64,000 bases of DNA from Dolomedes plantarius (taxonomy: Eukaryota; Arthropoda; Arachnida; Araneae; Dolomedidae): NCBI GenBank assembly GCA_907164885.2, contig OU015491.1, positions 118,531,431 through 118,595,430 on the forward strand, given 5' to 3'. Position numbers and translations under genes: made by a program. Shown here one piece after another: positions 38,404 through 50,105 of this stretch. Numbering within the stretch: the stretch's first letter is position 1; the number at the start of each line of letters is the position of its first letter. The notes beneath the pieces are model-generated. The model saw nothing but the letters and a program-made list of their open reading frames with translations. It did no database searches and had not been told where the DNA came from.

Positions 38404-39708
38404 CAGGGTGGCTAATAAATACTGTAACACTCCAAAAAATAAGAGTTAATTTTAATAGTTTGGAAAAACAATTTATCTATCTATTTGTGTGATTGGCAAC
38501 TTTTTGTAAACGCAGACAATTTTTGTTTAAAGTAATACATGTAGAATATTTTTAAAGATGGAAGCCAAAAGGTTAGTGGTTAAACAGCTTTTTGATCGCG
38601 GATTTTCTGCAGGTAAAATATTTAAGCAATTAAAATGCCTTGGTTTTAATAGGACGTTTATATATAGGACTATAAATCGATTATTGGATACCAATAGATG
38701 TAAAGATCGACCAAGGTCCGGTCGTCCACGCACTATTCGTACAAAAGAACGTATCAAAAGAATTCGTGAAAAGATACGAAGAAATCCACAACGTTCTGCA
38801 AATAAAATGGCTGCAGAAGAGAACATCAGTCGCAGAACTATGCAACTTATCATAAATGAAGACCTGGGTTTTCGCCCTTATCGCAAAAGAAAAGTTCAAG
38901 GTTTGACTACTGCACAAATAGTAAAAAGGTTACAAAGATGTAAGAAATTGCTGAACCGGCACGGTAGCAAAAGTGTTGAAAAAATAATTTTCTCTGATGA
39001 GAAGCTGTTTTGTACAGAACAAAGTTATAATGCTGAAAATGATGTTGTATATTCAGCAACCTTCGAGGATATACCTGAAAATCTTTGAACTGTTAAACGC
39101 TTTCAGAACAAGAATTCTGTTATGGTTTGGGCTGCAGTATCACACAATGGAAAACTGCCTCTGAAATTCATCGATAAAGGGGTAAAAATCAATGCTGAAT
39201 ATTACAAACAGGAAGTATTGGCTACACGTTTATTACCACATGCTAACAGATTGTATCCCAAAAAGAATTGGATATTTCAGCAAGATTCTGCACCGTCCCA
39301 CCGATCCAAAACAACACAGGAATGGCTCCATGCCAATTGCCCGAAGTTTATCAAGCAAGAAGATTGGCCACCTTCTTCACCAGATCTAAATCCTTTAGAC
39401 TATTGCATTTGGGGGATTTTAGAGCCTAAAGTAAATGCTAAGCAGCACAGAAGTTTGGACTCCCTCAAAGCTTCCATACGGAGTGAATGGTACAAATTAC
39501 CTCATAAAATGATTCGTGCCGCAATAGGACAGTGGCGTAAGAGATTATCTTTAGTAATCGATAAAGATGGCGGTCGATTCGAGTAAAATTATTTCATGGT
39601 AAACTTTCATGTATAATGTTCATAATATTGTTGTATTTTTCATTTTCTATTTCATCTGTGTGTAATTAAATGATTCGATATTTGTCACAGTATTTATTAG
39701 CCACCCTG
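38404..39708 (+). mobile_element. DD37D (maT-like) mariner transposon, near intact
   Basis: Flanked by TA (38402-38403, 39709-39710). Terminal inverted repeats start CAGGGTGGCTAATAAATACT and match perfectly for 22 bp. The element is 1305 bp with one transposase gene. The paralogous position in copy B (around 41618) lacks it, so insertion followed the segmental duplication. Confidence 0.95.
38558..39586 (+). pseudogene. maT-like transposase, one in-frame stop, otherwise complete
   Basis: A 342-codon frame from ATG 38558. Residues 1-45 form a helix-turn-helix, SGRPRT at 54-59 is the linker, and about 75-105 is the second helix-turn-helix. The catalytic triad is D147 (IIFSDEKLF), D243 (FQQDSAPSH) and D281 (SPDLNPLDYCIWG). 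The 37 residues between the last two give DD37D, the signature of the maT group between Tc1 and mariner. The single defect is TGA at 39086-39088 (codon 177), between DIPENL and TVKRFQNKNS. A C-to-T change of CGA would produce it. Everything else is open to the stop after GGRFE. Confidence 0.93.
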
Positions 39709-40611
39709 TAGGATACAAAAGTTTCTTTAATTAAATAGTATAACTTATTTGTTCTGTAGAAATTATATATTGATTTTCTATTTTCTCGGTTCATCTAATA
39801 TATTATATTTTGTTATTAATTTATTGATTTCAAACCTAGATACATTAATGTGAGATTTTGTATCAAAATTTCATTCAGTTTGACATTAAACAGAGCGATA
39901 TATTTTTCTTTTGATTTTAATATATCAAATAACGTCATTTATCTGAGCTAATTCAATTACTCACTGTTTCTTCAAGATGCTTTGATTTATAAAATTTATT
40001 GTTAATTAGACGTTTCATTAGCAAAACTACTTGAGTACTTCAAGACTCATTTTAATTTCAACCTAATTTAATAAAAGCGACCTGAAAAATTTTGGGTTAT
40101 TTTTGTTATAAAGCGACGGCTTTCCCTCTCAACAGTAAAGAATTTTAATTAACATTAAAATGCCAGTCGAAATTCCTGAGCTCACTTAATGCGTTATATT
40201 TAGCAAGTCATTTTCATTTTAAACGTTGCTTCATCAGATAATGTGGAAAAATCCCAAAATATCATTTTAATGAACTTCTCGTATCCATTCAACTATGTTG
40301 CTTTTTCTTGCTTGCATGTTCTGACGTAAAAGCAGCTACTCTTTTGTTATAAGATACATTTTAGATGTATTTTTTAAAAATTTGTAGACATTTTACAGTA
40401 ATTGAACAGTAGTTTCAAGTAATATTCAGTTCTCCTTGTTACAGACTTTTCAATAGTATGACATTAAGAAAACCAACAGTATAACAATTTTATCATGTTA
40501 AATTTAGACAAATATTGAAATTAATTTTAAGAGTGCTACCAAAACGTACATATGGAATTATTGCGAAAGAATCATTTACTTGTGAGTGAGTTATATGCAT
40601 CATATACTGCA

Positions 40612-40683
40612 CTAACTAAATACCCGTGCTTCGGTACGGAGTGCATTCAAATTAAATACAATGGTCAATGTATGCAATTAATG

Positions 40684-40781
<98 letters not shown>

Positions 40782-41471
40782 ATAAATACAACGATCGATG
40801 TATGTAATTATTGCCAAAAATAACTAAAAATATATTTCTGAAAAAAATTGTAACTGATATTTTATAGACAAAATAGTGTAGAAGAAAATATTCAAATAAA
40901 ATACAACGGTCAATGTATGTAATTAATTTGTATGTTTAATATCCGTAAAACAAACAAATTTGAATTAAATTCTTAAATACTTCCATTTCATTTAGTCTAG
41001 AGGTTAAATTTTGTCTTTTACTGTATTTCAATATTTTTTTTGTCAATTTATTTCGTTGTTATGCACGTGATGCGAAATTAATTTAAAGTATCACAAAAAC
41101 AAAAGAAACCACGTGATCAGCATTCAATAAGTTGAATTCTAAAAATTAACCTTTAAAACTTTGCCAAAAATCAGAAAGTGGAGGTAAAGGTTCGAAAAAG
41201 ATTTCATTTTAAAGGAATTTTGATGATCTTTCTTGTGGTATAAATTTTATAATCCTCAGATTATTATTTTAAGTGCAAACGTGAAATAAAGTTAAAAAAC
41301 AGCTTAAAAATTTTATTTTAAAAAATCTAACTTTAATTTTTAAAAAAACTTTCTTTGTGCACCCCTACACTATAAGAAGAATCACCATGCAAAATTTCAG
41401 CCTTTTAGGTCCAGTGGTTTGGTCTGTGCGTTATTTGTCAGTCAGTTACGGAACTATTTTATATATATTGA
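40612..41471 (-). mobile_element. Helitron-like repeat, copy 4 (family A, reverse)
   Basis: Reversed 3' end CTAACTAAATACCCGTGCTT; the reversed 5' end, TCAATATATATAAAATAG on the minus strand, is preceded by A. An embedded (TA)n (40687-40776) is flanked by two copies of a short CAATG(T/A)ATG-type unit. Confidence 0.65.
40687..40776. repeat. (TA)n microsatellite inside Helitron-like copy 4
   Basis: About 45 TA units, absent from the paralogous copy 3. Confidence 0.96.
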
Positions 41472-42530
41472 TAATATCGCTAAGATTTTAAATTATTAGT
41501 TCACCTGAGCAGGAGATTATCTTAAAAGAATAATATCGAACTGAATGATTATATTATTATAATTGCTGTTCTCTCCATCCCGACTTCTTTTAAACGATAG
41601 AAATAGACATTAGTTAATCGAGGAATCAAAACTTTCTTTAACGAAATAGTATAACGTATTTGTTCTGCAGAAATTTTATACCAATTTACTATTTTCTCGG
41701 TTCATCTAGTATATTATCTTTTGTTATCTATTTATTTATTTTATACCTAGATATATTAATCAGAGATTTTGTATCAAAATTTTAATCGGTTTGACATTAA
41801 GCAGAGTAATTTATTTTTCTTTTGATTTTAATATGTCAAATAACGTCATTTATCTAGGCTAATTTAATTACTTCCTGTCTCTTCAAGATGCTTTGAATTA
41901 TAAATTTTACTGTTCATTAGACATTTAATCAGTCAAGATACTTAAGTACTTCAAGACTTATTTTAATTTCAACCTAATTTAATAAAAGCGACCTGAAAAA
42001 TTTCGGGTTATTTTTGATATAAAGTGATGGCTTTTCCCCTCCACAGTAAAGGATTTTTATTAACATTAAAATGCTAGTTGAAATTCTTGAGCTCACTTTC
42101 AGCGTTATATTTAGCAAGTCATTTTCACTTTAAACGTTGCTTCATCAGATAATGTGGAAAAATCCCAAAATATCATTTTAGTGAACTACTCGTATCCATT
42201 TAACTATGTTATTTTTTCTTGTTTGCATGTTCTGACGTAAAAGCAGTTACTCTTTTGTTATTAGATTCCTTTTAGGCGTATTTTTAAAAAAATTATAGAC
42301 ATTTTACAGTAATTAAACAGTAGTTGCAAGCAATATGCAGTTCTTCTTGTTACGAGAGTTTTCAATAATATGAGATTGAGGTAAAAAGCAGCATAACACT
42401 TTTTTATCATGTTAATTTTAGACTAATATTGAAATTAATCTTAATAGCTAATAAAACTTATATATTGAACTATTTTGAAAGAATCATTTGCTTGTGAGTG
42501 AATCATATGCATCATATACAGTATTATGAA

Positions 42531-43829
42531 TTGTAGTTAGTAATGATTATGAAAGAGGACAATTTGTCCATATCTGGAATAGGACGCAATCCAGTGTCTT
42601 GTAAATATTTATAATCCCATAAAAAGAATTTTCTCTAAATTACTACTTCTTCAAAACTATATTATATGTTTGATATGTATTTCTTTTAAGATGGCTATTA
42701 AAAAATCATACGAATATCGAAAAGTATTTTCAGCTTTCTCTTTTAAACGTTTATACCTCGGAGATATTTATCAAATCATTTATAACTGTAATCACCAACC
42801 GTACTTTAAAACAATTAACAGGATATTTTTTCAACTTTATAGGTCTAATAAGAAAAGAAATTACAAGCTGTCGTATCTTGAAAACACATCTTGAACATTT
42901 ATAATACGATTAATATAAATACTTTCCATAAATCATTCTGTTCAAAAAATATTCTTTATAATTTCCCCCCGTAAAGGGTGCTTAAACGAATACAGTAAGT
43001 AATATTAGAATGTACATCATTGCGTACTCATGCATTTTATTTTGCTCGACATTTTAACTGAACTTTTAACTTCTGTTTATGTTTTGATTTTTCTCCCTTA
43101 ATAGCATCCTCTTACTTTATAAAATAAGAAACATTAGAGGAATTTATCTTCTGAAAATGGAGGGTTTCTGAAAATGGAGGAAATAAGTATAGTGTGATAA
43201 GTACAGAATATTTTTCTCATAGTAAGTACAAGACTTTTCTGAAAACGTGTCCTAAAGAAAACTAACAAGAAGTTCCATTCACAGACTTTAAATAACTTTA
43301 AACTGAGGTTTTTATCCTGAAGATCACATTTTTTTTCATCCCTTCCTAGAAATTTCCCATTTTATCACTGTTCTTTGCCTCAGAATAATGCCCTAACGAA
43401 ACATTGTCAGCGTACCTCAGTTTAAACTGAGGTTCCAGAACATTTGAGAGACATGAAACTTTTTCTTTGATGCCAGTTACTCATCCATAGCAAAAGTGTC
43501 TTGTAAGTGAATTTCCGATAGTTCGATATTCTTCAACTCGTGAGATTTGTCTATATAAAGAGATACTGAAAATAATGATCTCCAGGAAGTAATATAAAAC
43601 TCTTTTTTTATACTACTGTGCGTCGTATAATGATTTTGATTTTTACCTTACAACCGCGTCATACCTTATAAATTGAAATTCTACATTTTTGAAGCCCTTA
43701 TACTTATTTAGTTGCGTATTACGTTTGGATATTTGATCGATTTTTGGTCAGAGACCCTTTTACCAGCAGAATTGAATTCATTTTTCTTTCGTGACATTTC
43801 AGTATTGGTGTTAGCAAGTAGACTTAATC
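42531..43829. other. AT-rich non-coding stretch
   Basis: Nothing recognised. Confidence 0.45.
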
Positions 43830-44125
43830 GGCATCAGAAATGTCACTATTCGTCTCAGCGACCCCGAAACCTATGATTTTCACACTACTCTCGGTCATTT
43901 TGGACATTTTATATTCATCCCTTCTTCCCTCCCCCGTCACCCCCAGTTCTAAAGGGGGGCTGAACATGCACTTAAACGGCATCAGAATTGTCACTATTCT
44001 TCTCGTCGACCCGAAAACTATGATTTTGACACTATTCTCGGTGATTTTGGACATTTTATATTTACCCCTTCTTCTTTCCTCTCCTCACCCCCAGTGCTAA
44101 TGGGGGACTGAACTTGCACTTAAAC
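43830..44125. repeat. Two tandem 148-bp units
   Basis: Units 43830-43977 and 43978-44125 each run from GGCATCAGAA through TTTTGGACATTTTATATT, a C-rich CACCCCCAGT block and TGCACTTAAAC. A third unit starts (AGCATCAGTAATGG) and stops. Both strands are open across the units because the period is not a multiple of three yet stops are rare; I see no family match. It looks like a minisatellite or a small satellite remnant. Confidence 0.85.
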
Positions 44126-44139
44126 AGCATCAGTAATGG

Positions 44140-44637
44140 ATCAACAATGCCCTATTTTGTAACGAATTTATGTGTCATCGTTTAGCATGGGAGACGCATT
44201 TTCTATTGCAGCAGACCCTCGTAGAATTCGAAAGACATTGGAAAAAAGCAACTTTAGTAAGCTTTTGTATCTTTGTTAATTCCAAGTATCCATGCGCGTT
44301 TTTCATCATTTTGTCTGCCAGCATCTTAAACGAAATATCAGCAATTTCGATTATGTTGCTGTAGTTAAGACCCATTTGCGAAGTTTCACTAAAGTTTGAA
44401 ATGTGTACTCCTCTGATTAAAGTGTGTTCTATGCGTTTTTTTATGTTGCAGTTCGTCTGATTATTGTAAAGGATATAATCTTAAGGCTGCTATGTAGTAA
44501 GAAAAAAATCGTATTTCCCTTTTCCTCTTCTTGCAAACTCTTATGGTGGGAGGAATCCAGTTGACGGTTCGAGAATTCCACACCCAGTAGGATTGACATT
44601 TTGAGGGATTGTCATGGCTCTCTCTCTATAGGGGGGG
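44140..44637. other. Non-coding stretch
   Basis: A short open frame at 44170-44364 has no recognisable features. Nothing else seen. Confidence 0.4.
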
Positions 44638-45028
44638 TTAAGCGCTGCCCCAAATTTTTTATTTAAAATATATTTTTGTCAACTATTTACAGGTACATAA
44701 ATGCTGATAATCAAACAAAATTGGTATTGACAGATAGCCTGAACTTTTCTACAAAGCGTTCCAGGATTCATTTTATAAATTTCGTCAACCGAAGGAATTT
44801 ATGAGCGCTTAAAACACAATATACCAGATTTTTCCCCAAATAATTTAAGTTATAAAATATTAATTGCATTTTTTTAATGTACACAAATGTAAAATTTCTT
44901 TCTTTATGACAGAGTACAAATTTTTAAAAATAATCTTTGAATCAAAGTCGGAAATCAGTGACAGATTTTCTCCATAGATTAACATTGAGGTGAGCGATTC
45001 CAATAGGGTTAGTGCATAGAAGCCTTAA
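44638..45028. mobile_element. MITE, copy 1 (TTAAGGCT-ended family)
   Basis: Related to 55617-55947 along its length: TTTACAGGTACATAAATGC, GGAATTTATGAGCG, and the right end CCATAGATTAACATTGAGGT through AGCCTTAA. The left terminal repeat is mostly lost (TTAAGCGCTGCC only). Confidence 0.7.
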
Positions 45029-45029
45029 A

Positions 45030-48000
45030 GTCTTACACCAGAAAATGCCAAGCTGAAAATCACACTTACTGACAAAGAGAGAGATTACCAAGTACTGTAG
45101 TCCGTGGTTTGAGAAAATCAAATGAAATCTATACAGAGGCAATCCAAAAAGAATTTCAAGCCCTCCAGGGTATGACGTACGATAAGTGTTTGTTGGGATT
45201 GTTTTTCTCCCTCATTTTGTCGTGTAAGCCCAACGTCATAGAATAATGGGTTTCCAACCGTAAGAGCAGCTTTTCTTCCCAATCCCCAAAGCAAATTGGG
45301 GAACATCAGAGAATTTCAAGAGAAGAGTCGATTAGAAGCGTGTGCAGCTCATCATCAGAGGACTATAACAATTAACAACGGCAAAGGGCTCAGTGGAGGA
45401 ACATATGAGCACCTGGATATAATATTTGTGAGTTCTGGTTCTGGGGAACACTGCTGGCGGGTGAATTTTGCTTTATCTACCATATTTTGCCGATCGCCAA
45501 TCTTGGTGAAGGAGACATATGATGAGGTATGCGTAGTCTGGGTCTCCAAATTCCTCTGAGAAAAATCATCAATATAGGAGTAAATATTAATGTTTTAAAC
45601 TAGGGGCTTCGCCTCTAAGCTAGCTACGCTCGCTCCTCTGTTATGGCTAATAGAGAGATACATAGTGGTGATTCTCGGGCAATGTAACAGCTTCCATCCA
45701 TTTATTGTTGTCACCCTTAATGCGAATGTCGTTTCATCACTGTTGAACTATCAGCTTTAAAATTGAATTAAAAATCGAAAATTTAAGATATAGACTTGAA
45801 ATGAGGTTTATATGAATAAGAAAACTTTCAGCTTCCAGAAGATCATGTAAATAGTTTCTTTGTAAGACAAAAAATTCGAGGAGCATCGGTATTACATCCA
45901 CATAGGAGACGATATTTATTGAAAAACTGTGTTACATTTTTGTATGAAAATATTAGTCTGTTTAAAAATATTTTTAAACAAATGAGGTCTAGTTTGAAAG
46001 AGAAATGCCTGTAGTCTTAGATTGTAAAAAGATCAAAATTCTACGATCATTTTTTGGCGAGTTATCGTAATCTGAAGATGAAAGAGTCAATAATTTTTCC
46101 ACAGAACATAAAATAAAAAAACTTAAAGTCCGACGGAGATGAGACATGTCTTACTGTGGTCCCCCCTTTTTTCTGCATCCGTTGGTATCGATATCGACCC
46201 CATACCCCCAGCGGTTTCAGAGGAGATAGCGTGACAAGCTTTTGACAGCGGCAGCGGAAGTTTCTTTTTTTATAATAGAGAGACATACAGATTTTTTTTG
46301 TTTTATACATTTTGAACATTATTTCAGAATTTTGATAAAGATGAGAAACGCCCATGCACCATGGACTATGAATTGTTATTATTTGATGACACGAACATGC
46401 ACACATTTGACGAGTATTTTAGAATTTTGAATCTCGATTCAATATCAAACCTTACGGGCCATCTGAAATGGCTGCTTCGAGCTAGGCAACATCGTCGACC
46501 ATTCCGGGATGAACTAGAAAACACTCTTTTGAAGGAAGGGAGAAATCACATGGAAATTTAAAAATGGATATCTCATAGCAGTGATTAAAAATTTACTGAA
46601 TAGCCTTCCGAGAAAAGTAGATAAAGAAATGGCGAACAGGCGCAGTAATTATTTCTCGCTGGATAAAGAATTCTACAAGATACCCGAGTGTCCGACTACT
46701 TTTTATTGCATTTCGTATAATATAAGATTACTTATTTTACAAAATATGTGTAAAGAGGGGGAATCGACTAAGAAAAAATTTGTAATTTTTATTTTCTCAA
46801 AGCAGATTAACGACAGGCGGAAATTTATTCGTTAGATTCTTTTATAAATAAATAGAGATCAGGCATTTCTGCTTCAAAGAATCCCAAAACTATGTAATTA
46901 TTTCCGCAAGCGTGAGAAAACGATCTTCGTACAATGATATGCCTTCAATTTCCGTTGCCTTTAGATCCTTTATTTTTAGAATCATAAATCTCATATGTTT
47001 TTTTCGCATGCTATTACATCCCCATCAAAAGTTCCTACTTCCATTTTATCTCTTTCATTGGCTAAAATATATAAAATTGAAATACCTTTCCTTAAGCAGT
47101 GCATTTCTTGCCTATGATCATTTATAATTAGAGTAGGATGTTTAATAAGAGTTTTGAATTAATAAAGAATTTCATTTAACAGAAAAACCGTATTTCTATT
47201 AACTGACATTCCGAGAAATTTGAAAACATTGAAAACTAACCATAAATACGTTTCAATAATGCTGGTGAATAAATTAAATACAAAACTTTTTTTTTAAAAT
47301 ACGCTACTTATTGCATTCATTCTTAACTCAAACTCTTACATCAATATTTCAAGGGATATTTATGCACGCGCGTGGAAATTATATTGCTGCTTCATATAAA
47401 ACTTGGTAAGTCTCTTTTGAGACCAAAGATAAACAAGCGAATTAAGATTATTTTCGTTGTTACTGAAATATTTTAGAGTCATCCGTACTTCACTTTTCAG
47501 TTCCATTTAAAATACGGATTTGCACTGAAAAATGAAACGTCTTAGCAAGGAAGATCGACAAATAAATCTATAAGAGGATTATTTTATAGTTTAAATTTAA
47601 ATTTGATTTTTTCCCCTCCAAGCTCACGTTGATTTGGTTAAGGAGTTGTGAACAAACACCGAAAAAAAAGTGACTAGAGTAAAGCAGAGCTTCTCCATCC
47701 ACCCCCAATATTACGGTTTTATTTACTGAGAAAACAAACTGCTGCTGAGAATGCAATCACATATACAGTCTGGAATAACTAACTTGTGAAAAATAGCTCG
47801 AGAGAGACAGTCAAGGATCTCCTTACACGTCTTGCATATTTTAATGCTGCAGGACATATGTCATATTTATTTCTGCCGCGCTTTGGACAAAGTGAAATAT
47901 TCTTCTTGACATCGTTTCAAATCTCGACGAAGTTTATTAATGAAAATCTGACCTTTGAAAAAATTGATAAACACAAAGATTCACTTCATGGGTATTAAAA

Positions 48001-48068
48001 AAATAGTCTTCGACCTTGATTCTACAGCCGTCGAGTATGCAAAATTCAGGTATATAGAATGATTTATG
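45030..48068. other. Mostly non-coding; short unexplained open frames
   Basis: Open frames at 45296-45559 (+) and 46361-46561 (+) are somewhat longer than chance neighbours, but show no motif, splice sites or family likeness. At 45600-45603 CTAG followed by a GGGGCTTCGCCTCT hairpin resembles another Helitron-like 3' end (reverse orientation). A patch at 46140-46250 is more GC-rich without explanation. Confidence 0.35.
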
Positions 48069-48338
<270 letters not shown>

Positions 48339-49017
48339 TTGAACTGACCCGGTTGGTCATCTCCTGAGAATAAGACATCGAGACTGAAAAACAATATGAT
48401 TCAAATTCAAGAACAAAGAAGTTTATTCCAGCAATAACATGACCTTACAAAGTGACGTCCAGTTCTCATCTGGCAAGCGTACAAGTAGCTGTAAACGGGT
48501 TGCCGGAAATTGGCGAGGTAGGTTAGTATTTGAAAGGGGTAAAGTACGGAAAGGTTACCATACACAGAGAACTCGGATTACAGGCGATTAAAGATTAGAG
48601 GTGGTTAAAACTTATTACACACACACATATATATACACACACACTATAACGAAAAACCTGGCGCACCAAGAAAGAGTTGTCCACTTGCGACCAAAATTGG
48701 TGAATGTGAAGAACATGCCGAGAAAAAAAATGATTTAATATCAAGACGAATGAATGATTTATTACAGAGTTTGATCGCTACAAAGTTAGGAATTCAATAC
48801 CGCGTTAGTACACCTCTGGCCTTGATGAAAGCTGTCATCCGGTGTGTCATAGACTAATAAAGTTCCCAGATGATGTCCTGCGGGATTTCTTGCCAAATTG
48901 TCTCGAACTGTCCATCTAAATCGGCAACATTCTGCGATGGTTGGAGTCGTCTTCCCATCACGTCCCAAATGTGCTCTATGGGGGAGAGATCAGGCAACCT
49001 AGCTGGCCACGGTTATG

Positions 49018-49031
49018 TTCGGGAAGAGTGA
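49018..49031. repeat. 14-bp target duplication, left copy
   Basis: TTCGGGAAGAGTGA, identical to 49706-49719. Confidence 0.85.
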
Positions 49032-49705
49032 TTCGAGAAATTTATACCATCCCCCACGGTAAGCGTATACGGCGTAAAAAACCTACCAATAACCGGTCGC
49101 CGGACGGCAACCCGCTCACCGAGTCAGAGCTCGGCTCATATCCCCAGCCTCTTCGCCACCGGTCAGCGGCGATGTGTCAGCGGGCTTCTTCGCCACCATC
49201 ATATTCACGTCAATGCCACTCCATACTATTCCCATGCGGTCTTACGATCAGAGTCATCCAAGAGCAGCTAGAGTTATTATTAAATTTATTAAATCCCAAT
49301 TTAAACCTCATCCACCACTCTGCAAAATATATCAACTAAAGTTTATTTAACTTTTAACATAAGCTTTACACACGTCCGGCACCACTTGTGCAGGCAACCA
49401 AAACAAATTGACAAAAAAAAACATAATTATTGATACAACAAAGTCACAACTTGAGACCCAGAAACTTAAACAATATTATCGAAATTCAAGTCCTCATATC
49501 TAGCCGACGCAGGATTTCGTGTCTGCTCACCTCCATAATCAGTCGACGATTTTTTCGACCTCCGCTTTGTATCTGCTACAGCTTTCATCCGTTGGGAGAT
49601 GTTTAGTGTCCAGCATTTTCCTTGTCTTTCCCTGATATCTCGTGCAATTTGCACTAGATTGTTCCTTTTTGCATGGCTGTCCTTGGTGTTCCTCTTCGGC
49701 GCACA
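49032..49705 (-). mobile_element. Unidentified 674-bp insertion with 14-bp target duplication
   Basis: The insert lies inside the Tc1 transposase between identical 14-bp repeats; leaving out the insert and one repeat restores a continuous Tc1 reading. Duplications of this length point to target-primed reverse transcription (LINE, SINE or retrocopy) rather than an LTR or DNA element. On the minus strand the insert opens with a basic reading frame (PKRNTKDSHAKRNNLVQIAR, then DIRERQGKCWTLNISQRMKA and VADTKRRSKKSS) that stops at 49466. About 430 bp of untranslated-like sequence with AATAAA signals follow. No poly-A tail is seen at either end. The protein is not recognised; it could be the C-terminus of a 5'-truncated LINE ORF or a host gene. 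Confidence 0.7.
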
Positions 49706-49719
49706 TTCGGGAAGAGTGA
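49706..49719. repeat. 14-bp target duplication, right copy
   Basis: TTCGGGAAGAGTGA; this copy reads in frame as part of the Tc1 sequence (IHSSR on the minus strand). Confidence 0.85.
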
Positions 49720-50105
49720 ATACAATTCATAGCAACACTAGCCGTATGCGGACGGAAATTATCTTGGTGAAAAGTAAGTCTGGAGAATGTAAGCAAGAGA
49801 AACGGCAATAAAGCGGGTCGCAGAATGTCGTCTAAGTACCTCTGTCCTGTAAGTATGTTACTAATGACTACCAAAGGGGCCCAGCTATCAAACAAAATGG
49901 AACCCCAGACCATAACGCCCAGTTTTAGACCTCTGTAGCGTACGATAGTAAGGCCAGAGTCCCCACGCTGCCCTGGACGTCTTTAAACACGTCTTCGGTG
50001 GTCCTCAGATTACTGTTGGAAACATGACTTGTTACTAAAGAATATACGTCCCCAATCGGCGCAGTTCCAAGTTGACACAGTTAAGAACCACTGTAATCGG
50101 ACTTA

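Larger units (their letters stand above)
37546..40611. repeat. Tandem segmental duplication, copy A
   Basis: Head-to-tail duplicate of 40612-42530. Each copy begins with a reversed Helitron-like repeat and continues into unique sequence. Matching landmarks include TTCTTTTAAACGATAGAAAT, TTTTCTCGGTTCATCTA, GCGACCTGAAAAATTT, CGTTGCTTCATCAGATAATG and TGCATCATATAC at the end. Copy A is longer because it holds the maT element 38404-39708. The copies differ at perhaps one base in ten by eye. No coding sequence is seen in the shared part. Confidence 0.93.
40612..42530. repeat. Tandem segmental duplication, copy B
   Basis: Follows copy A directly in the same orientation and shares its whole unique part; it ends near TATGCATCATATACAG. 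It lacks the maT element. At that spot it reads TTAATCGAGGAATC where copy A reads TTAATC-TA[element]TA-GGATAC. Confidence 0.93.
48642..50105 (-). mobile_element. Truncated Tc1-like element split by a later insertion
   Basis: The left end CACTATAACGAAAAACCTGG leads into GCGCACCAAGAA, the same inner terminal motif as the 7739-9017 element. It sits in CA/TA microsatellite sequence. Transposase homology runs on the minus strand to about 50105, where it stops without an inverted end. The N-terminal part is therefore missing. 49032-49719 is foreign sequence. Confidence 0.8.
48786..50105 (-). pseudogene. Tc1-like transposase relic, DD32E type, interrupted
   Basis: Reading right to left: WGRIFFSNKSCFQ (first catalytic D replaced by N), then MVWGSILFDSWAPLVVISNI, FHQDNFRPHTASVAMNCIHS (D2), then after the insertion PWPARLPDLSPIEHIWDVMG (E) and a C-terminus with QDIIWELY, HRMTAFIKARG and TRY. 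With the insertion and one repeat copy ignored, D2 and E are 32 codons apart, as in the 7.7-kb element. There is one stop in that interval and others elsewhere. Residues before the first catalytic block are lost. Confidence 0.82.

Noticed and set aside
45296..45559. Plus-strand frame as a possible exon
   Set aside because: No motif, splice signals or family likeness, and the opposite strand is equally open.
46062..46406. Minus-strand 114-codon frame
   Set aside because: Mixed composition, no domain, crosses both GC-rich and AT-rich patches; probably chance.
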